From: Primula veris
Lineage: Eukaryota > Streptophyta > Magnoliopsida > Ericales > Primulaceae
Direction of reading: 5' to 3'
Assembly (NCBI GenBank): GCA_963682055.1
Contig: OY821750.1
Span: 2,730,501-2,794,500 of the forward strand
DNA length: 64,000 nt
The notes beneath the pieces were generated by a model that was not told the origin of the DNA, made no database searches, and saw nothing but the letters and a program-made list of their open reading frames with translations. Made by a program: the position numbers and the translations under genes. Shown here piece by piece: positions 23,853-35,670 of the stretch (position 1 is its first letter; every line of letters begins with the position of its first letter).

Positions 23853-25388
23853 GGGTCCGTTTGATATCAGGCTTCTTAGGCTGATTTTGGATTTTTTTTT
23901 ATTTTAAAAATCCATGTGTGTTTAGTTTGTAAGATTTTTTTGATTTTCAAAATCCAGATTTTTGTCAAATTACTCTTGAAAATCTAAAATCCAATAATTC
24001 AACTTTGGTAGATTTTTTTTATTTTTCGCCACTTTTAGAAGTTAAATGAAATATACACTGACGGACAATAATACCCCTAACATATTTGAGAAATTACCTT
24101 CTATGTTTTTATATACAAACAAAAAAAGTAAAGGAATAGTAGATTATTTTCCTGAGAAAATCTGCCTTTCCCACAACCATTGATTATCAGTAGGGGTGGG
24201 AGCGGTTCGATTTGTTACGGTTTAAGTCTAACTCAAATCAAACCACGTAAAAAATGAACGGTTTGATCTGGTGCAGATGGGTGAATTTTAAAATTTCAAG
24301 CCAAATCAATCCATTTTAAATGGTTCGGATTGGGTTCGCGGTTTGTTTATTTTACTTCTTAAACTTATAAAAGATGCAATTTTAACCCCAAGAACAAAAA
24401 AAAGAAACTCGAAAAAATTAAAATAAAATTTTTAAATTAAGCATTCATAAACCAAAGTATAGTTGCATATTATATGCACTGTAATAATAGTTTGATATAA
24501 CATTTTTATTCACGTCTATGAAGCCGCTATAACAAGATAGAAACGAACAATAAAAAATTTAACGCGCATCATAAAACCATAAACTATCCAAACAATTTGA
24601 AGCTGTAAATAAAAGATGGTGTAAATCCGAACCCTATCTACTTGATCGATCATAATCTATTTGGGTTCAATAGTTTGTTATGTATATTTGATTATTTATA
24701 TGTATATTTAATTATTTATATGTATATTTAACTATTTTATATGTATATTTAACTTGTTTATATTTTTTACGGTATGGTGGGTTGGCTCCCAGCTTGAAAA
24801 TCTTAATCAAAACCAACCCACTTATATTATTTGCGGTGCGGTGCGGTTTAAGTTCATAATTTTGAAAAATTCAAACCGACCCGATTCGCCACGGGTTGGT
24901 TTGAGTTGCGGTTTGGGACGGTTTGGTCCGAGACTTTGCCCACTTCTCATTATCACAATAAACAAGATGATGGAGTTCGCTCAATTCATAAAAGAAAATC
25001 AAGAAATATAAGACTATTTAAACTTTGAATTGGAATTTTTTTATTCTAAAATTTTGCAAAAGGGTGTTATGCTAAAAGGCGAACACCTGGTAATACTATT
25101 TAAACTTTGAATTGGAAATTTGTTAGAAATCAAATTTTGCAAAAGGGTTTTCTTTGGGTAAAGAGATAACAGGAAGAAAGGGAATAGAGTATGGTCTACT
25201 ACGTTGATTTGGATAAGAAAGAGAGATTTGGGGATTTTAATTTAGGATATGGATTAAAATCAAAAATCTAAAAAGCCAAAGATTTTCGCATACCAAACAC
25301 TAGTTGCAGATTTTAAAAATCAAGATTTTTTGCTAGCTATTTTTAAAATCAGATTTTTGCCTAAAAAATTGGATCCCAAAACGGATAC
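23853..25388. mobile_element. Small DNA transposon with GGGTCCGTTT-type ends (copy B)
   Basis: Counterpart of 6424-7847 with the same termini and nested element. It retains 25079-25193, flanked by the direct repeat CTATTTAAACTTTGAATTGG, which copy A has lost. Confidence 0.55.
24191..24948. mobile_element. Nested hAT-like non-autonomous element (copy B)
   Basis: Counterpart of 6762-7509. Flanks are ATTATCAG (24183-24190) and ATTATCAC (24949-24956). Contains paired GGTTTGAGTTGCGG-type subterminal sequence and no transposase. Confidence 0.6.
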
Positions 25389-26514
25389 ATAGTTATCGGA
25401 AAATTCATTATCCGTTTATAAAACAGCTTCCCAATTTCTATTACCTTTTATAATACCTTTATTTTTCTCGCATTCCACATTTCCGTTTCCCGCTTTCTTT
25501 TCATTGTGCTAAAGCGTTCACTACTAATAGTACTCGTTATATGAATTTAAACCATTTTAGTAGGCCCGGTCCGATGAATATCAAACTAACTTAGACCATA
25601 AATAATTAGACTCACAGATTATATGAAGGAAAATTTAAGGTCCAAGCCAAAAAAAAACTTAATTAAGTTTATGGCAGCTCCGGCTCATATTTGAGAAATA
25701 GGTCATATTTTTCAACCTTATTTTAGTCTCCGACAACAACATCTGAGTATATCCCTCCCACCCCTACAGGGCCACACCACTATCACACTACCATACCTGC
25801 ATCTCTGGCGAGTCACAACTATCGTCATGTTCATCTCCGGCGGTGACAAAGTGCACTACCACCACAATGATTTAGGTGGCGATAACGGTGGTAGTGCATG
25901 TGCATGTGATGGTGGCAATGGATTTTGGTAACTATGACAAAGATTACTAATTACATTGGCACCCCTTAAATTTTAAGCTAATTTGCAATGCATCCTACAT
26001 ATTACTTTATTCTTCAAAAAAATAATTATAGTCTTAGACGAAAGACCATTTTCAAATGACAGTTTCTGGTCCTAAAAGATTAGTGGATTACAACAATTTG
26101 GCTTAAACACTATAGTCACTCCTAATGTATGTTATAATTACAGTTAGGACCGTATACTATTTTAAATGATCATATACCCTTTTTTAAATGACCACGGACT
26201 ATTTCAAAATGACCATAGAATATTTTTTGAAACAGTCTGAGACCTGTTACCTTGGGTCATTGTCTAAAGTATTAATTTTGCCATTTAATATTTTTTTTCA
26301 GAAACAGTTTAAAGGACTCTAACAATTTAATTTTAGAGTTATTGTCTATTGTATTTTGTGATTTAGATTTTTTTTTTTTTTTAATAGTGTTTTTTTTAAG
26401 TTTGTGAATTTTATTGTTTTTTGCAAATTTTAGAAAAGATATTTTTAAACCTTTCGGCTTTTCCCGATTTTTTTTCCCTTTTATTTTTCTTAAAAAAAAT
26501 AGTCATTTTGGAAA
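25389..26514. other. Duplicated noncoding segment (unit B)
   Basis: Collinear with 7848-8970. It ends where a LINE fragment begins near 26515. Collinearity with unit A resumes only at 42272, so the roughly 15.7 kb between is later insertion. Confidence 0.6.
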
Positions 26515-27525
26515 TTGGATTTACTCATAATACTTAAGTAAGATAGAAATTTCTGATATACATCTTCCTTTAAGACAAGCTCATAGTAAGGGATCTTCGC
26601 CAGCTATTATTTTTTCGCAATTAGAGTTGCAGCGGTCTGAATTTCCATTACAATTGTCATTTATATCAAAATTTAGCAAGAGAAGACCCAAAATTGATAG
26701 TATTAGAGAACATATTACTAATAATTAGGGGTTACACCAAATGCCAATTGTGGGATTAATTGATCATAGACATGTGTTTATAAAAGCCCTAAATTTAGCT
26801 GATTGTAGTAGGATTTGAACTAGAACCTCACATGAAATTGAGGGGGCTCTTTTTAGACTTTTTAAATGGACGAGCGATTTCTCACTTTATAGAGAATCTT
26901 CTATTGCTCCCATTTGGGTGAGAATGCCTCTTTTACCACTTAATTTATGCATTCTTTCATACCTTAAAGCAATCACACAACCCATAGGAAGCTTTCTAGA
27001 TGCAGACATTGCTACATTAACACATGTTAGACCCATGTATGCACGTGTCTTAGTGGAAATAGACTTATTAAAACCTAGGATAGACAATGTCTGGATTGGA
27101 TCTTCTGTAGATGATGGATGGGGGTTCTGGCAGAGGATTGAATATGAAAATTCACCAAAGTTCTGCTGTAAGTGTTCACTTCAGGGTCATGATGCTTTTG
27201 AGTGTAAGAAATATCCTTACCAAAAGGTAAACACTCATGAACAAGAGGTTAAAGATCAGGGCAAAGATGATAATATCAAAAAGAGACCTAATTATAATGA
27301 GGGAAAATGGAATGGACAAAGAATATTGCAAAATGATCGGGTGTATAAGTCTAAGATTATCACTAAAAGAGAAAATTCAAAAAATGAAATAGGTGAGTGC
27401 TCAAATGATAATCAATTTTTAAAGAAATTAGGCAACAAGTGGGTACAAGAAGAAGAAGTGGGGGTAAATGAGGATACAGACAAGATCTCTCAACATGGTG
27501 GGAACAGCTTATTCGGGTAAATTTT
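26515..27525 (+). pseudogene. LINE (L1-type) ORF1 fragment, left of the transposon insertion
   Basis: Encodes the end of a DUF4283-type domain (LFRLFKWTSDFSLY, PIWVRMPLLPLNLC) and a CCHC zinc knuckle (FCCKCSLQGHDAFECKKY). These are followed by a charged, low-complexity linker ending GGNSLFG at 27517. This is the ORF1 nucleic-acid-binding protein of plant L1 elements. The 5' part is missing, and stops occur at about 26727 and 26820. The 12-kb Mutator-like element interrupts it, and the presumed continuation is at 39631. Confidence 0.75.
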
Positions 27526-27600
27526 GGATTGGTCCATGAAAACACAAGTATTTAAAGATTGGTCCATGAAACTGAAACTAATTAAGGATTGGTCCATTTG
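27526..27600 (+). repeat. Left terminal repeat of the large Mutator-like element
   Basis: Three spaced copies of a GGATTGGTCCATGAAA-like unit separated by TATTTAA or AATTAA spacers. The inverted counterpart is at 39531-39630. Confidence 0.8.
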
Positions 27601-27786
27601 CTGACATCATTAAAAAATTGCTGACGTCATCAGAACACAATTAAAAAAAACAGAAACTTTTTTTCTCTCTCTCTCCTCTCTCTCTCATCTCTCTCTCCGA
27701 AAAAACTGAAACTTTCTCTCTTTAAACCGCCAACAAATCCGGCTATCAAACTGAAAAATCTCTCTTCGTTGATTTCAGAAAACAAC

Positions 27787-30700
27787 ATGGTGAAGGTAAG
27801 TTTATTAATCGTTGCTTTTATTAAAGCAGTGAAAAATATATAAATTAATTTAATTAGGGTAAGTTCAGTGACATTTTACATAAATTAGGGTTATTAATTG
27901 TGTTTACCCATTTTATATATAAATTAGGGTTCATACTCTATTGTTCATACTCTATTTTTAAATAAAAATTGCGATTCTAATAATATTTGTTGAAAATATT
28001 ATTCAGACTGTTTATATTCAGTTGTTTTGGGAATAAAAACATAAAACAGCCTGGAAAAAAGTATTCAGACTGTTTATATTCAGTTGTTTTGGGAATAAAA
28101 ACATAAAACAGCCTGGAAAAAAGTATTCAGACTGTTTAGTGATTCAGACTGTTTAGTGATCTATATGTAATTGTTGAAAATATTATTCAGACTGTTTATG
28201 TTTAGTGATTCTAATAAAATTCGTATTCAGACTGTTTATATTCAGTTATTTTCGTAATAAAATTGGTAAAAATAGTATTCAGACTGTTTATGTTTAGTGA
28301 TTCTAATAAAATTCGTATTCAGACTGTTTATATTCAGTTATTTTCGTAATAAAATTGGTAAAAATAGTATTCAGACTGTTTTTATGTTTAGCGATTCTAA
28401 TAAAATTGGTACTCAGACTGTTTATATTCAGTTATTTTCGTAATAAAATTGGTAAAAATAGTATTCAGACTGTTTTTATGTTTAGCGATTCTAATAAAAT
28501 TGGTACTCAGACTCTTTATATTCTAATAAGATTATGTTGGAAAAATACTCAGACTGTTTACTTTCTCTGTATTTTAATATGTGCATGAGTTTACTCAGAC
28601 TGTTTACTTTCTCTGTATTTTAATATGTGCATGAGTTTACACAGACTGTTTACAGATTTTTTGTTATTGTTTTTAGAAACATATTGCCATCAAACATTCG
28701 ACAAACCCCAAAAACCAACCATCTGACACCACAAACCTCAAAAAAGGCAACATACAGTACAAATCAAACTTGGTTACTGTAATCAAGTTCTTTGTCGAAA
28801 CAAATTTCAATCCGGCACAACTTGAATTAGTTAAGCAACACTGTCCGTTCTGGGAATTGATCAATGCTTCAAGAAATGGAGAATTAACCACTAACCAGGC
28901 TAGGAAAAGTGATAAAGAATTTTATCAGATGGCCTTGAGGTACGACCGAAACTCACAGGCCCTTAAGCTAGGTAGATTCACAGTTCCAATAGAGAGAGAC
29001 TGTGTGCGTGACATTTATGGAATTTCTTGTAATGCTGAAAATCCAATAGCTCTCACAAGCTTTGCTAAAAACCAAGAAGCCTACCACAGCTTTGTTGAAA
29101 GATCCTTTTCAAATAAACTCAACAAATCCAACCTAACCAAAACAGCTATCGTAAAGGCATTGAACGAAGCATTGGTATTAACAACAAAAGTTGGTAGAGA
29201 GGACGTCGTCCGACTGGTAACATTGTACATGCTAAATGCATTTTTCTTGACGGTGAGCGGCATGACCATAGCATTGGGGTATTTGAAAATAGTTGCCGGT
29301 GACATCAAAGAGATAAAGGAATATGATTGGGCAACTCATATACATGAGAAGCTTATGGAGTCGCTCAACAACCAAGACCCAAGATCACTGTCCACGTGTC
29401 TACTCACGATACCGGTACAATAAAATTACTTCTCAAGGCCTTTTTTTATTAGTTCAGACTCTTTTTTATAAGTTAGTACTCTTTTTATATGTTCAGAATG
29501 TTCTTAAGTTGTTTATTATTACATCAGACTCTTTATTTATTTCCATTATAAATCAGACTGTATTATTACTATCATAAATCAGACTGTATTAAATCTCAGT
29601 ATGTTTAAAAAATATCAAAAAATCTCAGACTGTTTTTACAAAACTGTAAAAACAGTCTGAATAATACTAAAAACAGTCTGAATAATATATTATTAAATCT
29701 CATACTGTATTGTTACTATCATTTAAGACAATATACTAAAAAACAGTCTGAATCATTTAAAAAACAGTCTGAATCATTTAAGACAATATATTATTGCTCT
29801 ATCTATCTCAGATTGTTTTTACAAAAACTGTAAAAAGAGTCTGAATAATACTAGAAACAGTCTGAAAATAGATTATTAAAAATCATACTGTATTGTTACT
29901 ATCATTTAAATCTCAGACTGTATTCTTAAATACTGTATTTCCATCTGTACAGTATGTCATCCTTGAAAGGTTCAATATTTCAAACCCGGACATGACAAAA
30001 GAATCTCAGACTGTTTTTACAAAACTGTAAAAACAGTCTGAATAATACTAAAAACAGTCTGAAAATATATTATTAAATCTCATACTGTATTGTTACTATC
30101 ATTTAAGACAATATACTAAAAAACAGTCTGAATCATTTAAAAACAGTCTGAATCATTTAAAAACAGTCTGAATCATTTAAGACTATATTATTGCTCTATC
30201 TATCTCAGACTGTTTTTACAAAAACTGTAAAAAGAGTCTGAATAATACTAGAAACAGTCTGAAAATATATTATTAAAAATCAGACTGTATTGTTACTATC
30301 ATTTAAATCTCAGACTGTATTCTTAAAAACTGTATTTCCATCTGTACAGTATGTCATCCTTGAAAAGTTCAATATTTCAAAACCGGACATGACAAAAGAA
30401 GCGTCCACAAAGGCTTTATGTGTCAAATGGGACGTCTTTTCATTCTTCAAGTTGTGTTCCTCAAGGTTCACAATTGTAGACCTGTGCAATGAAAAGGTAT
30501 AACACTATTTCTATACAATTGTAGACTGTTTTTATTCTATCTATACAATTGCTTCTAAAAACCTTATCATTCTTTAAATTATCATCATAGGGATGTAGAA
30601 AACAATCAAAAAACCTCGTTATTTATGATGGTAAAAAGAAGCTACCTCCGAAACCAAAGCGATTAACAGATGAGGAGTTGGAGAAAGAGATAGACGAAGA

Positions 30701-33700
30701 TGTTGAAGATCCTCAGAATGTTTACTCTAGTTCAACAGAAGAGGAAGGCTTGGAAAACTCTGAAAATGAAGGCTCGGAAAACTCAAAAGAAGACTATGAG
30801 AGCGAAAGTGAGTCAGACAACAAATTTACCATCTTCCTTAGGAAACAATTCGGGACACCAAAAACTCCAAAATTCAATGAAATAATTGGAACATCTAAGA
30901 GCTCTGAATATGACGAGGGAGGTCCCTCTAGAGGTGGTGGCTGTTATAATTATAGTGCTGATGATATACATGTGAATGAAAGTCCAATTCACGAAGAGAG
31001 GAGAGAAGAAGAGTCCGAAAAAGAAGAGACCAAAGTGGCTGAATTGCAGAAAAACCTAGATGAGGCAATTTTGCAAATTAAAGAGTATAAAGACCTAACA
31101 ACCACAATGCAGAAAAGCATCAACGACCTTGGGAAATCTTTGGCTTTAGAAGAAAAATTAAAGTCCAAGTGGGTACCTGAGTGGAAACAAAAAATTGAAC
31201 AAATGGTTGAGGAAAAAAAAATGCTCGAGAAGGAAATAAAAGGTAAACGCCATAAAATGCAATTCAAACTCTTCCTCTCTTGTCTATTTTTTTTTTCCAT
31301 TAGCTTGGTTTCCCTAAGTCAGACTGTTTGTGTTATAGAAAAGGAGGAGATGATCACCAAATACCAAAGAATTGTCTCTGATCTCCAGCAAGAGGCAGAT
31401 GTAGAAAAAAATAAAATGCGAAACAAAGAAGTCGAGATGAAGCAAAGAATGGAAAAATTGGAGAATGAAAAAAAGCAGCTTGAGGAAGACCTACAAGGTA
31501 AAGGTAAAGTACCTCTATTGTAATCTATTACTATCATAAATCAGACTGTATTAAATCTCAGTCTGTTTAAAAATTAAAAAATATCAATAGAATCTCAAAC
31601 TGTTTTTACAAAAACTGTAAAAAGAGTCTGAATAATACAAAATTTATTTGAATATTAATGCACCTATTTTGCATTCATATTGTATTACTAAAAACAGTCT
31701 GAAAAAAAAATTTATTAAAATCTCAGACTGTATTGTTACTATCATTCGTAATGTATTAGTAAAAACAGTCTGAATCCCATTCTTTTGCTTAGTAAATTTC
31801 TTTCAATGAAATATATCAACTAGAAACCTCAGACTGTATTATTACTATCATAAATCAGACTGTATTATTTCAATGAATTATTCAGACTGTTTTTGAATTA
31901 TTACAGTACAAAACTGTAAAAAGAGTCTGAATAATACAAAAATTATTTGAATATTAATGCAACTATTTTGCATTCATATTGTATTACTAAAAACAGTCTG
32001 AAAATATATTATTAAAATCTCATACTGTATTGTTACTATCATTCGTAATGTATTATTAAAAACAGTCTGAATCCCTTTCTTTTGCTTAGTAAATTTCTTT
32101 CAATGAAATATATCAAATAGAAACCTCAGACTGTATTATTACTATCATAAATCAGACTGTATTATTTCAATGAATTATTCAGACTGTTTTTCCTCTTATT
32201 GTTGCAGGGGAACATGAGCTAATAGAAGGGCTATACAATGATGCACATGTGTATGCGGCACACGACTACTCACAAAAGTGTCGAATCGATGAAGTTATAA
32301 CTGATGCTCTCCTAAATGCGGATATACAGACTCCACAGCTAGATTTAATCCGCAAAGAAATTCTGGAAAGACTCGGTTATGAGTATGATGGTCCGGGATC
32401 CAATATTCTCCGAATCAGAGCAAGAACAGATAGGAGACCACCAGTGAAGTACACACCAAGTAAAATAGACTCTCCAACAAAAACCCAAGCAAATGAGAAC
32501 CAGCTACGGAAACGTAAGCAAGCTGATCAAGATGACAAGTCTGAAATGGTCGCAGACGTAGGCGCTTCTGATCCGTTGTTGGAAAAACCAAATAAAAAAC
32601 CAAAGGGTGGACGAACAGCAAAAAAGAGAGCATCAAAAAAGAAATCTCCTGAACTGGACGACCAGGATGGCCAAGGCTATTTCCCACAAATCGACTTCAG
32701 TAGTCTAGTAGACCATGTACCGGACAAAACAGAGAGAGCACACGATATCATCACAAATAAAAACGAGAATGATATCACAACAAAGCTCCCTGACAACATC
32801 TTCAGCAAAATTCAAGAAATTCACAACGCAAATGGACCATTGTAAGTCAGACTCTTTTTATTTTTGTGTTTATGATACAATTAGGTCTCACACTCTTTAC
32901 ATTTACCTCAGACTGTTTAAAACAGTATGAATTGTTTTAATGAAGACTGTTTTGTATTTATGATATTTTTATATAGCTTGTAATCTTTTTAAATTTAGTT
33001 CAGACTGTTTTTATAGACTGTTCAGACTGTTTTTAGTTCTTTTTTATATAGCTCACTCTTTTTAAAAAATGATCAATTGTGTTTTTGTCAGACTGTTTAG
33101 TTCAGACTGTTTTTTGTTAGAAAGTTTAGTTCAGACTGTTTAGTTCAGAATGATAAATTTAGTTCAGACTGTTTTTTTATACAAGCCCCATACTGTTTTT
33201 TAATAGCTCAGACTCTTTTTTATATAGCTCAGACTCTTTAAAAAAAATGATCTATTGTGTCCCTTTTATATACAACTTTTAATGTTTTTTTTAACTCAGA
33301 CTGTTTTGTTGTCATACTGTTTTTTTCAATCTCATACTGTTTTTTCAATCACAGACTGTTTTATCTCAGACTGTTTTGTTGTCAGACTGTTTTTTTCAAT
33401 CTCAGACTGTTTTGTGCTTACTATAAAATTTTAATTTACAGTGCCGCCTTGTTCTCAAAACTCGGTTCAACCAATAAGGATTACTTCATCACTCTCAACG
33501 ACATCTACAACTTAATTAATGGCCAGTTGCTATGCTGTAATGTAAGTATACAAGGATCATACAATTTAATTGCTTGCTTACAAGCTCTTGTACTCAGACT
33601 CTTTCTAAAACTTGTCCTTATCGCAGATCATAAATGGGTATACCCACATATTGAAGCAAGAGTACCAGGCAAAGTATACAAAAACATTCAAGATATTGAC

Positions 33701-34541
33701 CTCCGTATTATGGGTAAAAACACAAACTCTTTTTATGTTGTCAATGCATCACTTTGTTTCTTTACAAAAAGAGTCTGAGATTTTATCTTAAACCTTTTCG
33801 TTGTTGTTTGGTTTGTAGTTTTTTTTAAAAGACAGAAAAAGATACGAGGATGAGCTCGATGCGAAAATCACCGATAAGCTGAGGAAGCATGTTCAGAACG
33901 GATACAAGTTATTGTTCTTCCCTATTAACTCGAATAGGAACCGACCCATTGACGTAGAGGCAGACCACTGGACTCTATTGGTTCTAAACGTCGAATCGAA
34001 GAAGTGGGGTTTTTATAATAGCAACATACCTCTTTGCAATATCAACAAACCAGACCCTTACCTTGATGACGCCAAACTAGTGGTAATTCAGACTCTTTTT
34101 AAAATACAACAGTCTGAATTAGCAAAAACCACCCTCTTCTTTTTAATGTATATATTTTTTGTTATGTTACAGATGGCCTTTGTACAAGAAAAATTGAAAA
34201 TGATAGCTGATGTGCCCTCCTTCTCACTTGATTCACAAGATGGGTACACATTAGACGTTGTAACAGACTGTCCCTATCAAGGAGCCACGTAAGAAAAATA
34301 TGCACCCTACTGATATTCAGACTGTTTTTACTATGCATCTAAACTCAAATTAATTTTACATGTTTTATTTTTTTACAGATCAGACTGTGCATTGTATGTG
34401 TGCTACAACATGGAGACAATCATCAATGATGAACCTGTCACAAGAGAGACGACTTCAGACAAGATACTAGAGTTCAAGGCCAAGATAATAACGAGAATCG
34501 TCAATCGATACATTCAGTCTGAATTAGCAAAAACTGTTTGA
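27787..34541 (+). CDS. ULP1/C48-type cysteine peptidase gene carried by the transposon (11 exons, 1022 aa)
   Basis: Exons: 27787-27795, 28677-29414, 30350-30496, 30591-31242, 31339-31497, 32208-32841, 33442-33541, 33627-33713, 33819-34082, 34173-34288, 34379-34541. All are GT/AG, all phases agree, and together they total 1023 codons without an internal stop. Residues ~4-298 resemble the plant-mobile/DUF1985-like region usual before ULP domains (REDVVRLVTLYMLNAFF). An acidic stretch follows, then a coiled coil (~445-568) and basic NLS-like runs (KKRASKKKSPE). The C-terminal ULP1 domain has His892 (DHWTLLVL), Gln966 and Cys972 (YQGATSDC). The usual Asp after the His strand is Asn909 (FYNSN). 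ULP1 enzymes process or remove SUMO; here the role in transposition is unknown. The three-codon first exon is the least certain part. Confidence 0.8.
27796..28676 (+). repeat. Intron 1 of the ULP1-like gene, array of TCAGACTGTTT
   Basis: From about 28000 the motif occurs roughly 15 times in 650 bp, essentially always as (T)TCAGACTGTTT on the gene's sense strand. It is embedded in larger imperfect tandem units of about 90 bp (28200-28500) and 45 bp (28590-28640). Confidence 0.85.
29618..30400 (+). repeat. Tandem duplication of ~390 bp covering the start of exon 3
   Basis: 29618-30001 is repeated at 30002-30400. Each unit has motif copies in both orientations and ends with the splice acceptor and first codons of exon 3 (TATGTCATCCTTGAA at 29953 and 30350). 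Only the second unit continues into a complete exon, so 29953-30001 is a decoy exon start inside intron 2. Confidence 0.85.
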
Positions 34542-35670
34542 TTAATGTAAAAATTAGTTGTAAACAGTCTGAATGTAAAAATAGTTCCATTATTTGTAAA
34601 CAGTCTGAATAGAAAAGAGTTCTATTATTTTGTTCGAATATGATTTCGTTTCATTTTCTTTTTCTTTCGCCAATATATTTTTCAATGAATCTTAAGACTG
34701 TATTATTACTAACAATCATAAATGTATTATTAAAAACATATAAAAACGTATTTATACTGTATTACAAAAAACAGTCTGAAAAATATTATTAAATCTCAGA
34801 CTGTATTATTACTATCAATTATACTGTATTATTACAATGTATTATGACAAACAGTCTGAATCATTTACAATCAATCATAATGTATTCAGACTGTATCAAT
34901 CATAATATATTCAAACTGTATTATTACAATCAATCATAATGTATTATGACAAACAGTCTGAATCATTTACGACAATATACTAAAAAAAACATCATATGAC
35001 ATGTATGATTAGAATCTCAGACTGTTTTTATGTTCATTAGAGTATCATACTGTTTTCAGAAAGAATCTCAGACTGTTTCATTACTCACAATTCAGACTGT
35101 TTTAAAGAAGTCTATTGACTAATAAAAAAGAGTCTGAATAATATGATGATTAATGTAACTAGTTTTCTTCGTTTTCTTTATTATAATATATTTTCAATGA
35201 AATATATCAATAGAATCTCAGACTGTATTATTACAATCGTAAAAATAAGACTGTATTATTAAAAACAGTCTGAAAACATATAAACAGTCTGTATTACAAT
35301 CATAATCTCAGACTATTTTTAATACAAAACTGTAAAAAGAGTCTGAATATTATTACAAAAAAAATCGACAATACATTACTAAATCAAACGAATCCATCAG
35401 AAAAAATACCTGTGCACAAAAAACATAACAGCAATTGATCTCTAAAACAGTCTGAAAACAGTCTGAATAAGAATAATAATAAAACAAACGCAATTGATCT
35501 GTAAAAAGAACTCTAAATAACTGATTTGTAAAACAGTATGAATACAAGAACCTCATATTGTATTATTAATATCATAAAATCAGACTGTATTATTAAAAAC
35601 AGTCTGAAAAAGGCCAACATCATATAAAACTAAAAAAAGTCTAATATACAACTAAAACATCTATTCACGA
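34542..35670. repeat. Convergent spacer with AAACAGTCTGA/TCAGACTGTTT repeats
   Basis: The spacer between the two convergent genes holds motif copies in both orientations, many paired closely enough to form hairpins (for example CTCAGACTGT then AACAGTCTGAA). It also contains a copy of the transposase start region (35365-35545). No further gene is seen. Confidence 0.8.
35365..35545 (-). pseudogene. Duplicate of the transposase 5' end (leader acceptor plus first codons)
   Basis: Nearly identical to 38249-38368. On the minus strand it holds the T-rich acceptor ending TGTGCACAG, then ATG and the codons for MDSFDLVMYCR, after which the frame ends. It lies downstream of the transposase stop, inside the transposon. 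Confidence 0.85.

Noticed and set aside
33257..33778. 173-codon frame across exons 7-8 of the peptidase gene
   Set aside because: It reads through intron repeats. The phase-consistent splice uses another frame for exon 8 (IINGYTHILKQEY), which fits the ULP1 family better.
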